Of a stretch of DNA of 64,000 nucleotides, positions 30,658 through 41,282 are shown piece after piece (position 1 is the stretch's first letter; every line of letters begins with the position of its first letter). The notes below the pieces were generated by a model that saw nothing but the letters and a program-made list of their open reading frames with translations, had not been told where the DNA came from and did no database searches. Made by a program: the position numbers and the translations under genes. This DNA comes from Acanthochromis polyacanthus (Eukaryota > Chordata > Actinopteri > Pomacentridae), in contig NC_067134.1 of the NCBI RefSeq assembly GCF_021347895.1, positions 29,757,449 through 29,821,448 of the forward strand, given 5' to 3'.

Positions 30658-30828
30658 CTGTTGACACATTTCTAGGTTTCTAATGACAAAGCTGCTAGCA
30701 TGTCTGCAGATTCTTGATCTTGTTTCAGCCTCATGTCCAACTACATGGAATTGAGACTTTGAGGTTCAATTTTTTCATGATTGCTCTTCCATCACTGCCT
30801 CTGTTTTTATCTTTGTCTTTTGCTACAG

Positions 30829-31775
30829 AAATGTAAATGCAGCAATGGAATGAGATGTCGGACCTCTGAGGAGGATAAGGATGGTTCGGCAACAACAGCA
30901 AAAAGAGATGAATCACTGAGTTGTGAGCAATATGGCAAGACTTTTATCACAGCAAGAAAGCTAAGAATTCACAAACGTGTTCACACTGTGGACAAACCAT
31001 TCAGCTGTGATCAGTGTGGAAAAGCTTTTACTCTGAAGGGACACTTAAAAAGCCATCAACTCATTCACAGTGGAGTTAAACCATTCAACTGTGATCAGTG
31101 TGGAAAGGCTTTTACTCAGAAGTGTGATCTAGCAAAACATCAACTCATTCACAGTGGAGTGAAATCATTCAGCTGTGATCAGTGTGGAAAGGCTTTTACT
31201 CTGAAGATTCAGTTAAAAAGCCATCAACTCATTCACAGTGGAGTTAAACCATTCAACTGTGATCAATGTGGAAAGACTTTTAATCAGAAGAGTAATCTAA
31301 CAAGCCATCAACTCATTCACAGTGGAGTTAAACCATTCAACTGTGATCAGTGTGTGAAAACCTTTACTCAACATGAACAGTTGTTGATCCATCAATGCCC
31401 CTTTCTAGTAGAAAGCGGTACCACTGTGACTCCTGTGAAAAAACTTTCAACGACCAACAGAGCTTAAAACGTCACCAACGCATCCACACTGGACATGATG
31501 TGTACGTATGTGATCACTGTGGCAAACTATTTGTACGGTACTCACAGTTAAAAGCTCATGAAGTGACCCACACTGGGGTTAAACCATACCTTTGTGACCA
31601 GTGTGGGAAACGCTACAGCTATATTAACAACCTCAAAGTTCACCAACGTGTCCACACTGGGGAGAGACCATGCAGATGTGACAAGTGTAAGAAGACTTTT
31701 ACAACTTTGGGTTCCCTGAAACAACACCAGCAGATCCACACCAGAAAGAAAGCATTCAATCAGTGTCACAATGAG
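30829..31775 (+). CDS. C2H2 zinc-finger gene, main exon, with a frameshift
   Basis: After a CTACAG acceptor it encodes a short acidic lead, then fingers in two frames. The first frame (to about 31395) has a decayed finger (SCEQYGKTF, second Cys lost), four good fingers joined by the non-standard linker HSGVKPF, and a sixth whose second His is lost at HQCPF. The reading then shifts by one base; the second frame (31419 onward, KRYHCDSC) has four good fingers with linkers TGHDVY, TGVKPY, TGERPC. It ends at a GTATGT donor (31776). Without the shift it would be a protein of about ten fingers. Mutation or assembly error near 31385-31420. Confidence 0.8.
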
Positions 31776-32145
31776 GTATGTAAAGACTGGTCTCAGTCAC
31801 AGTGTACACACAGTTATTTATTGGATATTTTTGGATATTGCTGCAAAATTGTTTCAAAACTGTTTTGAATAACTGTGGTCAGTTGAATTCTGTTAACACA
31901 TTATCAGCTATCGTTCAGTCTAACCTGTATTCGTTTTGACACTGAAATCTGGTCCAGGTTAATCTGGGGATGTAGGTAAGATTAGGAATTCTGATGTAAT
32001 CAGAAAACTGAATGTTAAATTCCAACAGGTAAAAGTGTCTTCAGATGTCATTTGGGGTGCTCTCTATCTCAGGCAAGGCATCAGTTCTTCAATGCTGCAG
32101 GAAACACTGACGTTCTCTGTGTTTGTGTGTTTGTTTTCCAAGCAG

Positions 32146-32391
32146 AACGGAACAGATGGACAAAAGTCTCAGACTTGTCAGCACTCTTCCAATGGTGAAC
32201 AGTGCTGCTTTGACCAGTCTGGACCAACGTCCAACCAACAAGTAACCCTACAACGACACCAGCGTATGCACACTGGACACAGACTGAACCCCTGCCAAGA
32301 AGATTTCGCCATGCAGGGTTCAGTAAAAGTTCATGAAGTCCTCCACAAACTTAAAGTCCTTGAGATCCGGCTTCACAGAATTCAGGTCTAA
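32146..32391 (+). CDS. C2H2 zinc-finger gene, terminal exon
   Basis: The AAGCAG acceptor at 32145 leads to NGTDGQKSQTC in phase 0 with the previous exon's second frame. It carries two decayed fingers (CCFDQSGPTSNQQVTLQRHQ, retaining two His, and NPCQEDFAMQGSVKVHEVLH) and ends RLHRIQV at 32391. The last 54 bases are identical to the window's first 54. Degenerate terminal fingers are common in duplicated finger genes. Confidence 0.8.
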   Translation, partial: NGTDGQKSQTCQHSSNGEQCCFDQSGPTSNQQVTLQRHQRMHTGHRLNPCQEDFAMQGSVKVHEVLHKLKVLEIRLHRIQV

Positions 32392-32454
32392 TTTCTTGTT
32401 TAGTTGCTTCGTTGCTTCGTTGCGAAATCCGTTAAGAAGAAAGCTGTCGTTAAC

Positions 32455-33225
32455 ATTGAACAAGTATAATATTGAACAAGTAGATCAACTAATCTCTGAT
32501 TATGTGTGAGTTGAAATATAAAAACATGAAGTGTTGGATGAAAAGTCCAATTTTTGAAAGCTGACATGTAGTTAGAATCATTTCTTTGTAAATTAGCTGC
32601 ATCCAGTCATTACCATGACATTGGCATCATGGAACCATGACCACATATATGTGTCTGGAGATAGTGGCATTTTTATGTGTGTGTGTGTTGTGTTTTCCGT
32701 GCTTTCCCACCCCTCCCTCTTCTCCCATCCCTCCCCCTTGCCCTCTTCTGTCCTTCTCAACCCGCCCGGCCAGCAGGCAGATGGGTCCCCCCTATATAGA
32801 GCCGGGTTCTGCTCGAGGTTTCTTCCCTGTTAAAAGGGTGTTTTCCTTGCCACTGTCGCCTTTGGGCTTGCTCTGGGGGTCAGGCATTTGGGTTCTGTAA
32901 AGCGTCTTGAGACGAGTTGACTGTAATTGACGCTATATAATAAAATTGAATTGAATTGAATTGAACGGCACATTTTCATGCTTTGACCGATACAGTGAGG
33001 GAAAAAGTTTTCAGACACCCTGAAATTTTACACCAATCTTAAATATTGTCATTAAATATTTGTTGAAAAGTCTTTTTTTGTGTGTTTCTCAGGGTGTGGC
33101 TGCATCAGACAGACAAAAATACAAATTTATATTTTTTGTTATGTTTGTTGTTCACAAGAAAAACTAGCAAAACTAAATTCTACCAAATTTCTCATTTTAT
33201 GGAAACCAGTTAGATGACAACAAAC
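32455..33225 (+). repeat. Duplicated 3' flank of the zinc-finger gene, copy 2
   Basis: Collinear with 1714-2200. Relative to that copy it has an extra insertion (32677-32964) and lacks the 1.65 kb block present at 110-1715. AACAAGTATAATATTGAACA shows a local repeat at the junction. Confidence 0.75.
32677..32964 (+). mobile_element. Insertion with (TTGAA)n tail, LINE/SINE 3' end
   Basis: Absent from the paralogous flank, so its limits are read directly from that empty site: it follows GCATTTTTAT and precedes CGGCACATTTTC. It starts with (GT)n, is C-rich in the middle, contains GTTTCTTCCCTGTTAAAAG and TGTAAAGCGTCTTGAGACG, and ends (TTGAA)4. This tail is ubiquitous in teleosts and marks a retroposed copy. 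Confidence 0.75.
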
Positions 33226-33239
33226 TGACTTTTTTTTTA

Positions 33240-33640
33240 AAAATAAATTTGCATCTCCCTATGTTGCTTTGCTTCATTTTGGTCATTTTGTTCCTATTTC
33301 AATGAATTTTACATCTGTTTTTGTGACTTTTTGTACCATATCTGACCATTTTGTGGTTCATGTTGGTCATTTTGTGTGCCTTTAAGGTTGTTATTGTTTG
33401 AAATTGTTCATGTTGCTCATTTTGGTCATTTCATATGTTCATTTGGTCATTCTGTGACTCATATTGGTCATTTTTGTTTCACTCCGTGTCTCTTTATTTT
33501 TATTTGTCTGCTTTGCTTCATTTATGTCATTTTGCATCACTTTTAGCTTGTTTTTTTTCAATTTTGACAATTTTGTATCTCACTTTGATCATTTCTCATC
33601 TCTCTTTGGGTTTTGTTTTTTTTTGTTTCTTAGCTTAGAT
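33240..33640 (+). repeat. T-rich minisatellite (CATTTTGGTCATTTTG type)
   Basis: Degenerate array, the strand complement of those at 10.7-12.3 kb. ORFs rich in Phe/Ser here are not genes. Confidence 0.65.
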
Positions 33641-33649
33641 TCAACTTTA

Positions 33650-33860
33650 CTGTCATTGTACAGAGTACAAGTACTAAGACAGTAAATGCATTTTTTAAAA
33701 GTCCGTTGTGATGTCAGAGAGAAGAACTAACAACTGTTACCACATTCCATATTCTGAAGAAAAACACTGAAACACTTGAGAAAGTCAGTTTAACACACAA
33801 ACCTTGGAGATATTGGAGAGTTGTGGTGAAGATTTCAAATGTGAAACTCGTGAAGACATT
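33650..33860 (+). repeat. Inverted partner of 11.33-11.51 kb
   Basis: About 200 bp, from TCAACTTTACTGTCATTG to GAAGACATTGAG, match the reverse strand of 11330-11515; the match is lost about 80 bp before the gap. Confidence 0.65.
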
Positions 33861-33939
33861 GAGTGTTAGGGAATTCTGCGACGTCGGAAAAAGAATCAGG
33901 AGGCAGACTCAGAGACACACTGGAGACTTAGATGGCTTA

Positions 33940-34039
33940 NNNNNNNNNNNNNNNNNNNNNNNNNNNNNNNNNNNNNNNNNNNNNNNNNNNNNNNNNNNNN
34001 NNNNNNNNNNNNNNNNNNNNNNNNNNNNNNNNNNNNNNN
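33940..34039. other. Assembly gap (100 N)
   Basis: Exactly 100 N, the usual placeholder for a gap of unknown size. The flanks do not obviously continue one another, so order and distance across it are uncertain. ORFs reading through the N run are meaningless. Confidence 0.95.
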
Positions 34040-34179
34040 TGGGAGACAGAAAAGAAGGCTCGAAAAGCAGAATGAAGGAGAGGGCTTCCTCTGCCTTTTC
34101 CTTGTCCTTCATCACCTCTAATTCACCCCCCAACTACTGTTATTTCGCATAATCCATATCTACTGACTAGATCTAGCAG

Positions 34180-34549
34180 CCTCATCTGCCACTTCCTTCA
34201 TCATCTTTCTCAGATTCTGCCCCTGTACTCCCAGCTCCCTCAAAAGTGAAACAGCTCCAACAAAGCCCCTTGCACCCCACCTCAACAGGGCAAACTCTGG
34301 TTCTCCACCCTCTCTGCTCAGTTTCTGTCTTTAAGTCTGCATATGCAGCCTTCTTCCTCTCATGAGCTGCCTCCACTAAATATTCAAATGGGACTTTTAA
34401 CTCAGTGAAATATATTTTTCCTTTACAGACCACAAAACAATGTCTAGCCTCAGATTAGTACACACTATTTCTTGGAGAACAACAAATCTTCCTCCTAAAT
34501 CTACCTGCATTTCCCAGTCATAGGCTCCTGCCTCCTTCCTGACTAAAAT
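34180..34549 (-). mobile_element. RLE-type LINE, C-terminal endonuclease segment
   Basis: The minus strand reads AGAYDWEMQVDLGGRF, LRLDIVLWS, YFTELKVPFE, AAHERKKAAYADL and RVCPVEVGCKG. The D-x-VLW then E-L-x-VP spacing is that of a PD-(D/E)xK-like restriction endonuclease domain at the C-terminus of R2/NeSL-like non-LTR retrotransposons. This is the 3' part of one decayed element whose other pieces lie at 35923-36060, 37646-37963 and 39195-39960; insertions separate them. Confidence 0.6.
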
Positions 34550-35922
34550 GGACCCTCCAGAAAAACGCGGGCAAAAATCCTTGATTCCGCGGGCTAAAAT
34601 CCTTGCTTATGCGAATAAATATGCGGGGTTTTTATGCCATTTTATGCGGGGAAATTGTGGAAAGTTGCAAAGTATGCGAACAGTTGTGAAATATGCAAAA
34701 AGATGCGAAATATGTAAGAACTGGGAAAAAAAGGTGATTCTTCTCCTACATTCTGTTATTAGGCTACCACTAAGTTGCTCTTTGAGTCCTTTGTGTTCAG
34801 CAAACCTTTTGCTGTGCTTCGTCGTGGAGAAGTGCTGCAACACGGTTGATTTTCTTCGGTGCTCCAGAACAATATTGCACGGGGTGCAAAAAAGTTTGCC
34901 CCCACTTTTGTGCAGTAAATCTGGGTACTGTTTTGCCCCGTCTCTGGCTGAAATATTCGTAGGTAAATGTGATCTTTGAGCATTCGCCATTCTTGTTTTT
35001 CTTCTCTGAGCGACGTGCAGTGTTGCCAACTCCTCAGTAAGGAAAGTAGCTGTTGGCTGTCCTCCTAAAAGTCGCTAGAAGTTGCTAAATGACGTCATCG
35101 CCTAATTTGCATATTTCTCCGTTTGCATGTAATTGTAATTAACGTTGTAGGAGAGAGGCATAATGTTCTGGAAGAGACCAAAAAGTGAGTATAAAACACC
35201 CAAAATATGTTTTTGTACTAGAGGCTAAATGCTGTGGTTTATTTTAGTATGACAGTGAAGAAACATTTTCATTTATATCCCGCTCCATAAGTGTGGATGG
35301 GATCTGTAGTGACTTAGTCCGCATGTGCGATTCACTTGCCGTCTGGCCGCCGAGTGATGTGTCCTCTAATCAGACACTAGGACTGCTGCGGGGTCACTGG
35401 ACTGACAGCCTGTGCTTTGGGATGGGGAGAAGCTCTTACAGCAGTACCTGCTGCTTGTTGAAAACTAACTGCAGAATGATCCGAGTTTTCCTGTCAGTCT
35501 CCAAAACGGCAGAAAAAGTCGCTAGATTTGTCGCTAGTCGCTTTTGACAAAAAAAGTCACCAGGACGCTTTGGAAAGTCGCTAGATTTAGCTAGAAAGTC
35601 GCTAAGTTGGCAACACTGGCACCGCGCTCTGCATCAGCTCGTGCGTCTAGTGTCTGTGTGAATGCGTGAACTGATGACGTCAGGCCGGGCGTCACATAAA
35701 AACTCACTCACAACTCCATTTATATTGGTTATAGTTTTCTCATTTTTTGCAGAAATTGTGAAATCAAGCAGGAAATGTGAGATTCTTGCGGAATTATGTG
35801 CTGTTTTGCGGGGCTTATGCGGCCTTTTAGGAAATAATTGACCCCCGCATAATCAGCGACATTTTGGTGATTAATGCGGGAATTCATTGCGAATCTGCAA
35901 TAATCGTGTTTTCTGGAGGGTC
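34550..35922 (-). mobile_element. hAT-like element with BED finger, inserted in the LINE
   Basis: Ends GGACCCTCCAGAAAAACG and, in reverse, GACCCTCCAGAAAACACG. Both subterminal regions are full of TATGCGG and GCGGGG motifs. The minus strand encodes GGKLFCTPCNIVLEHRRKST, then VLQHFSTTKHSKR, a C-x2-C...H-x4-H BED-type finger (about 34800-34930) like hAT-derived proteins including CGGBP1. The rest of the transposase is absent. It separates two pieces of the LINE. No clean 8 bp duplication seen. Confidence 0.6.
35018..35618. mobile_element. MITE nested in the hAT-like element
   Basis: Ends CAGTGTTGCCAACTCCTC and, in reverse, CAGTGTTGCCAACTTAGCG. Subterminal AAGTCGCTAGA motifs recur on both sides. 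No significant ORF and no confirmed target duplication. It interrupts the hAT-like element. Confidence 0.65.
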
Positions 35923-36060
35923 TACTAAAGGGCCCTATCCTTCTGCCCTTCTCCAAGAAATTTCCCCACTAACCTCTCCTTACTAGAGCCTTCAGAATTC
36001 ACCTGCTTTCTCTCTCTTCAATTCCTGCAGCGAAGCTTTCTCAGCACCTGATTATACGGT
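35923..36060 (-). mobile_element. RLE-type LINE, short middle segment
   Basis: In the minus-strand direction it reads YNQVLRKL and EEREKAGEF in shifting frames. It lies between the two hAT insertions and is what joins the thumb region (37.65-37.96 kb) to the endonuclease (34.2-34.5 kb). Confidence 0.4.
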
Positions 36061-36069
36061 GGCCGACAG

Positions 36070-37645
36070 GGGCCAACGATCTGCAACTTTCCAAAACTCC
36101 TCAGTTTAGGAAAACAGCTTTAAGTACAGAACATGCAAAATCACAAACTCAAACACAGGTCTAAACGAGGTACAAAAGAGGATCGTGGGTGGCAAATGAA
36201 ATAACGCGCTGAAGAAAAAAAAACCCAAAACAGAGCTGCTGAAAGAGAAACGATGCAAAGGAGAAAAACGATCTCCAAACCAAAAAACGACCTGCAAATC
36301 AAGTAATGATTCCAAAACAAGAACGATCTCCAAAACAAAGAAACAATCTGCAAACTAAGAAACAATTTCCAGAACATGAAACGATTTCCAAACCAAGAAA
36401 CGATCTCGAATGAAAATGCTGCATTACCAGTCACTACGAATGGAGCAGGGGACGCTCTCGGCGTAACAGATGGGATGGAGAGAGAGAGACAGGACCGGAC
36501 AGCTGCCTGAACCAGTGTCTTTGCCTGAACGACTGTGCATAAAAATACAACTGGGAATGGTAATGTGACTTTTCATCGAGTATATTTATTATGATTATGT
36601 TTGTATCACTAACATATAATGGCACATACGTGGCATTTATTTTACTGTATGTTACACCAGACGTTGCAAGGCAGCACATTTGCATTTGTAGATTAGCCTG
36701 AGAAATTCATCTCACTGCAAAGCATATTTCTCTTTCTTCACTCTGTCAATCAGCTGACATTTTATGTCCTGGGCCCTGTCGGTGATGCGCCGGGATATCG
36801 TCCCATCAGACAGCGGTACCGATTCCATCTCCCGCACCTGTTTGTCTCCGTGCATTGTCTGACATATAGCAATAGGAGCAGGTTTTATGAGGGTTTCCCC
36901 GATTGTGTGATGCTTTATCGTCTGTGAATTAAATATGCCACCGCATATGATGCCTTTTAGGCATTGGTAGGGATTGTTGTTTGGCTAGTTATGATTTCTT
37001 TTGGCCTTGGCAACTCTCTCTCTTTTCGGCAGAAAAAATGCGGTTGTTTTTGGCTGCAAGAGAAGGATGCTTCATTTTCAGTGTCTCAGGATTTTTACTG
37101 GGTTTAAACTCTCATGTCCACGCACCTCAGTGCACACCACACATTGGGGATGCTGTACTTCACTGATAATGATGCACATGAATCCATATTGGATATATTC
37201 CTCTCGATACTTGCGACACTTAGTGGAAAGCTGGTCTGACTGCTTATGGATCCCTTATAGTGGTGATCCGCTCTCTCCCTGCTTCAGAAGGTGATGGTCT
37301 TCTTGAAGGCGACTCTCCGCTCTCCTCTGCTGCCTCTCCACTTGCCTCTCTACCTTGTCTTTTTGTTGGTATTAGCCAATGTTCATTTTGAAGATAATAT
37401 CAACAGTTAAGTCCTACTGTACTGATATGCGATGTTCAGAAGAAATCCACGAGACTAGTGTACAGTGAACATGTGCCGTAGTCTGTGATGTTTACTGAGG
37501 TGCTGTAAATGACCTGTCACCTGCAAATGATACTGTCGTTAATCTGTCCGAACAACTCGGGGGTTACTTGAAGATCATTTTTGTGACCCCCACCCCCTTG
37601 GCATTTCACGACCCCCAGGGGGTCAACACCCCACTTTGGAAACCC
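36070..37645 (-). mobile_element. hAT relic (ZBED5/DUF4371-type) inserted in the LINE
   Basis: On the minus strand it reads KYREEYIQYGFM, PQCVVCTEVRGHESLNPVK, LRHLKMKHPSL (with a shift), then AYLIHRR, ETLIKPAPIAICQTMHG and VPLSDGTISRRITDRAQDIK, ending near ALQ-stop-DEF. This is the N-terminal half of a hAT transposase with BED finger C-x2-C...H-x4-H. The right edge, in reverse, begins CAGGGGTTTCCAAAGTGGGG. 36170-36420 is A-rich low complexity. Boundaries are approximate. Confidence 0.65.
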
Positions 37646-37963
37646 CTGATCTAGGATGTAAGCCAAACTGCAAGCACCCACAACCTCAGTGTTCCTGGGA
37701 TACCTGATTTATCTATTCTATCTAGCCTTTCTGCAGCATCCTGTTTAAATTGCACAACTTGCTCCTTATTATTGAGGTCCACATTATACCACCTTCCTAA
37801 GCTCTTACTGACTGCTTCCCTAATGGTAGGAATTTCCTTCTGTATATTGAAATACTCCTCGATTTCCTAGGCTTGATCTCATAGTAGCCCATTTGAGATT
37901 CCTATTTATCTACAACCTCTTTGTACATGGCACTGTTTTAGTTATCAGTGTCATATATCCATA
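37646..37963 (-). mobile_element. RLE-type LINE, RT region after the catalytic motif
   Basis: Minus strand: directly after the LTR the sequence encodes an Asp, then (one base missing) MTLITKTVPCTKRL, EAVSKSLGRWYNVDLNNKEQ, DAAERLDRIDKSGIPG and LWVLAVW. These follow the YMDD motif of the reverse transcriptase. Confidence 0.65.
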
Positions 37964-39194
37964 TGTGGCAATGCTACGAGGGTTAATGTGCTTTGGTTAG
38001 TTACCAAATTACCGACAACGCCACCTGGGGGAATTTCACCCCAGGAAATCTTATTAGAGGGAACACCACTCCAATACAGAGAGAAGGTCACACAGGTACA
38101 TGCGACACTTGAGACGGACGTGACTCCAAAATATACACAAAATAGAATTTATTAACAATATATATACTTTCTGTTAAAATGACAATATTTCAATAAAAAA
38201 TCTTAGTGCGGTGCCACAAGACAACTCCATAGTGAGTGGCAAAATAGATGCAGTCTTTTTGGACCTCCAGGGTGCAGCCACCGAACATCTATACACTGAA
38301 CTCACGGCTGAGGGCGTACCAGCCGGAATGACTGACTGAAAAGGGAAGGGGAGGGTCCGGATGCGACACACCACACATGCAAAAAAAAAACAAAACCACT
38401 AATGGACACCCAAGTGTTCTACTGTACAGGGAGTGAGGGGACCACCACCTCGGGGGGAATCAGCCAGCCACATCGTCATACAGCCCACAGCTCCTGTCCA
38501 CAGAAAAAGAAATACGGTTAGCCACAGGAACAGAGATCTTTAGAACTACCCTGACACCACACTATAATACTGAACCCCGGAGGTCGCCACCAAAGCTAAT
38601 AATTTTTACACAAACGTGTGTGCCAGGCAATGGGCACACGCACACCAAGATTGTCTTTAAAACACCATATAATAAGACATATGCAGCAATTCCTGATGGC
38701 AGAGAACTTGCTGCACTGAACACGGAGACAGAACACGAAGACAGAACGGCAGCAGCTTGCTTCAGACGTAGAGTCGCTCGTCAATAAAACCGCAGCTCCT
38801 CAGGCATCAGGTGAAACAGCTGCACGATCACTCAAAAATCCAACGCGATGCATAGGTTATGCCCAGCTCCGAGGCCACACACACCCGGCACCCAGCCTTT
38901 GGCCAAGGTACCAGCCGAATTCTGACATGGAGGTAGAGAAATACTCCGCCAGCATCTCGAGACTGCCACGGCAAACCACGCGGCTGAGTGAACACCCCAG
39001 CTCCAGGAAGAGGATGCATGTGGAAAATGCGCAGCCCTCTCACAGATATGCTGCAGTATAGCACCGTCCAGTAATCAAGGTGCGATAGGATGATTGCTCC
39101 TAACTGCATTCAATGACCGGGAGCAATTGGAAACTACACCGCCTGATCCAATACACTTAACATAAGTGGGGACGGACTAGGCCGTCCTGCCACA
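37964..39194. mobile_element. Solo LTR inserted in the LINE
   Basis: The 1231 bp segment begins TGTGGCA and ends TGCCACA, and is flanked by CATA at 37960-37963 and 39195-39198. Split LINE reading frames resume on either side. It has no coding region; ATATATAC (38159) and an AATAAA (38193) are plausible promoter and polyadenylation signals. Family not identified. A solo LTR forms by recombination between the two LTRs of a full element. Confidence 0.7.
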
Positions 39195-39960
39195 CATATA
39201 AGTTGTAACTTGCGGAAGACGCATTCCATTCTGCTGTCTCTCTCCACCTACGACCCACTTGGAAGCCCTGATAATTAACTCCATAGCCATTGTGAATGTT
39301 AACGGCAAAACTTTACATCCTGCCATAATACCAACCTCCAATCTTTGCCAGCCTGTTGGAAAATCTCCTGTACTTGCACATAATCTGATGTCCTGGAAAT
39401 ATGCTTCCACCAGGTTACCAACCATCTCTGGCACTTTAAAGTACTGAAATGAACTTCAAATAAGGCTCTGTGGCACTGATCCGAACACATTAACCAAATG
39501 TAAAACACAACATTCAAGTCACTCCTCTCCCTCTTAGCTCTCTGAATCTGATGCCAAATCATGCTGTTCTTCTACAAGCACCCACAAAATTCCTGTATCC
39601 CTGCCTTCTGTGCTGTAGAAACGATCAGACCATTCCTCACTAAGTAACTAGCCAACCTCTGAGCTACAATACTGAAGAAAATCTTGCCCTCAACATTTAG
39701 GAGAGAAATCATCCAAAACTGGCTGAGGTCTGATGACTCCTTCTCCATGGGGATGAAAACACCTCCTGTCCTACGCCATGCTCTTGGGATACGTTGTTTC
39801 TCCCAGAATATTCTCAGATGTGTCCACAGTATCCTTTAAATGCCAAGTGAACTCCTGTAGACCCTGTAGTGGACTCCATTAGGCCCTTGGGCCAACGAAG
39901 CCTTTGCACGCCTGACCACCTCCACAACTTCTCTCCATCTCGGTGAGCTAAAATCCATCT
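39195..39960 (-). mobile_element. RLE-type LINE, reverse-transcriptase core
   Basis: Minus strand: RAWRRTGGVFIPMEKESSDL, SLLNVEGKIFFSIVAQRLAS, WHQIQRAKRERSDLNVVF, GWQRLEVGIMAG and LPQVTTYM. These are the consecutive RT motifs leading to YMDD, which the LTR splits between Met and Asp. Several frameshifts. The family looks R2/NeSL-like; exact clade not assigned. Confidence 0.65.
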
Positions 39961-40980
39961 CCCATTTCCCCTAATGGTGGCATGTCAGGTGGAAGACCTA
40001 TGCTCCTATTATCCCCTGAATCTGAATATATCAACCTCAAATACTCTTTAACCTCTGACGTTGCTGCTTTAATCTGTCCTCCCTTTTTCCTGATTGAACA
40101 TGGTCTTCACAAAATTAAAAGGGTTGCTAAAAAATGTTAACCTTGCACATTCTTCTTTCTCTTCTCCCCAAGGTGTTCTGCCCTTCAGAGTTCCTCCTGC
40201 AACACATTAATTCCCTCTCTTTCTTCTTTAGATGCCTTCCTCCACTGCTTCCGTAACTGCCTCCTTTCTTTTACGAGCCTGTCTATTTCTTTTTGGTGCT
40301 TAGACCTGCCTACCTACACCTTCTCACCACTGCTTTTAGCAAGCACCCCCAAATCTCTCAAGACCATCAAAGTAGATGAAGAGAATTTGAACTGAGGATC
40401 TCTTTGATCTCAGTGATGACAGAAGGCAACACTGCTTCAGTGGCTGTTTGGGCTCCAGTGGTGAGAAGGAATTGGACCTGAACCTCAAATAAGAATGGAA
40501 ACAACAGTCCAACTGTCCACCAGCTGAACTGCACTGAGTTCAGTCATTGAACAAATTGAACATTCTACAGTTTCATTTAGCAGACGCTTTTATCCAAAGA
40601 GACGAACATCTGAGAGTAGAAACAACACAAGCAAGGATCTAGTCAGGAGAAAACAACCTGGAGGAGAACCACGAAATTAGTTTAAGTGTGATCATGAATG
40701 TTTGTTCTGGTGTTTCTTTTTTAGTAAGGTCTATCTGAAACATTGTATTCTGTAAAACAAAGACAATGTTTGTTTTTGTAGAAACTAAAAGAGAACCTGG
40801 AACCAAGACTTCACAGGTTCTTACAGGTTCTGGTTCTAAGATGCAGGTTCCAGGTTGTTCAGTTCCTGCAGTGGAAGAGGCCTCATTAAGAGAAACTAGT
40901 GCTAAAGGTCAGTACCAGAACTGATCTGACTCATACAAATACAGAAAACCTCCCACCTCAGCTGTTCTGCTCACCATGAA
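39961..40980. other. Decayed LINE edge and NLR 3' flank
   Basis: To about 40380 the sequence is probably the further 5' part of the LINE (pyrimidine-rich, no clear motif). 40570-40605 (CATTTAGCAGACGCTTTTAT) is the common 3' tail of fish L2-type LINEs. I looked for further minus-strand LRR or SPRY exons downstream of the NLR gene here and saw none. Confidence 0.4.
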
Positions 40981-41031
40981 TTAAAACACATTTTAAATGG
41001 TCATCAGTTGAACAGGTTGATGAGTCCTGAC

Positions 41032-41205
41032 CTGAGAGCTTCCAGTTTACAATGTGGACTCTCCAGTCCAGCAGAAAGACTCTCCACTCCTGAATCCTGC
41101 AGGTTGTTGTTACTCAGGTCCAGCTCTGTCACACTGGAGGACTGGGAGCTGAGGACTGAGGACAGAGCTCCACAGCTTCTCTCTGACAGATTACAGCCAC
41201 TCAGT
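41032..41205 (-). CDS. NLR-family gene, LRR exon
   Basis: A 174 bp exon between TTCAG (41206) and GTCAGG (41031) encodes [20 protein letters not shown], then [20 protein letters not shown] and CKLEALR: one ribonuclease-inhibitor-type leucine-rich repeat unit with its neighbour half. The size and phase 2-2 are standard for fish NLRs, which normally have several such exons. No second LRR exon follows. If the donor is not used the frame ends nine codons on at [12 protein letters not shown]. The receptor may be truncated here or continue beyond what I can recognise. Confidence 0.8.
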
Positions 41206-41282
41206 CTGAAGAATCAAAAAGCACATTATACTGATGAAACAGCAACAAAATGAAAAAGGATCTTCAGTCTCCAACGACTTAC

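Noticed and set aside
33823..34152. ORF spanning the assembly gap
   Set aside because: It reads through 100 N and has no meaning across an unknown distance.
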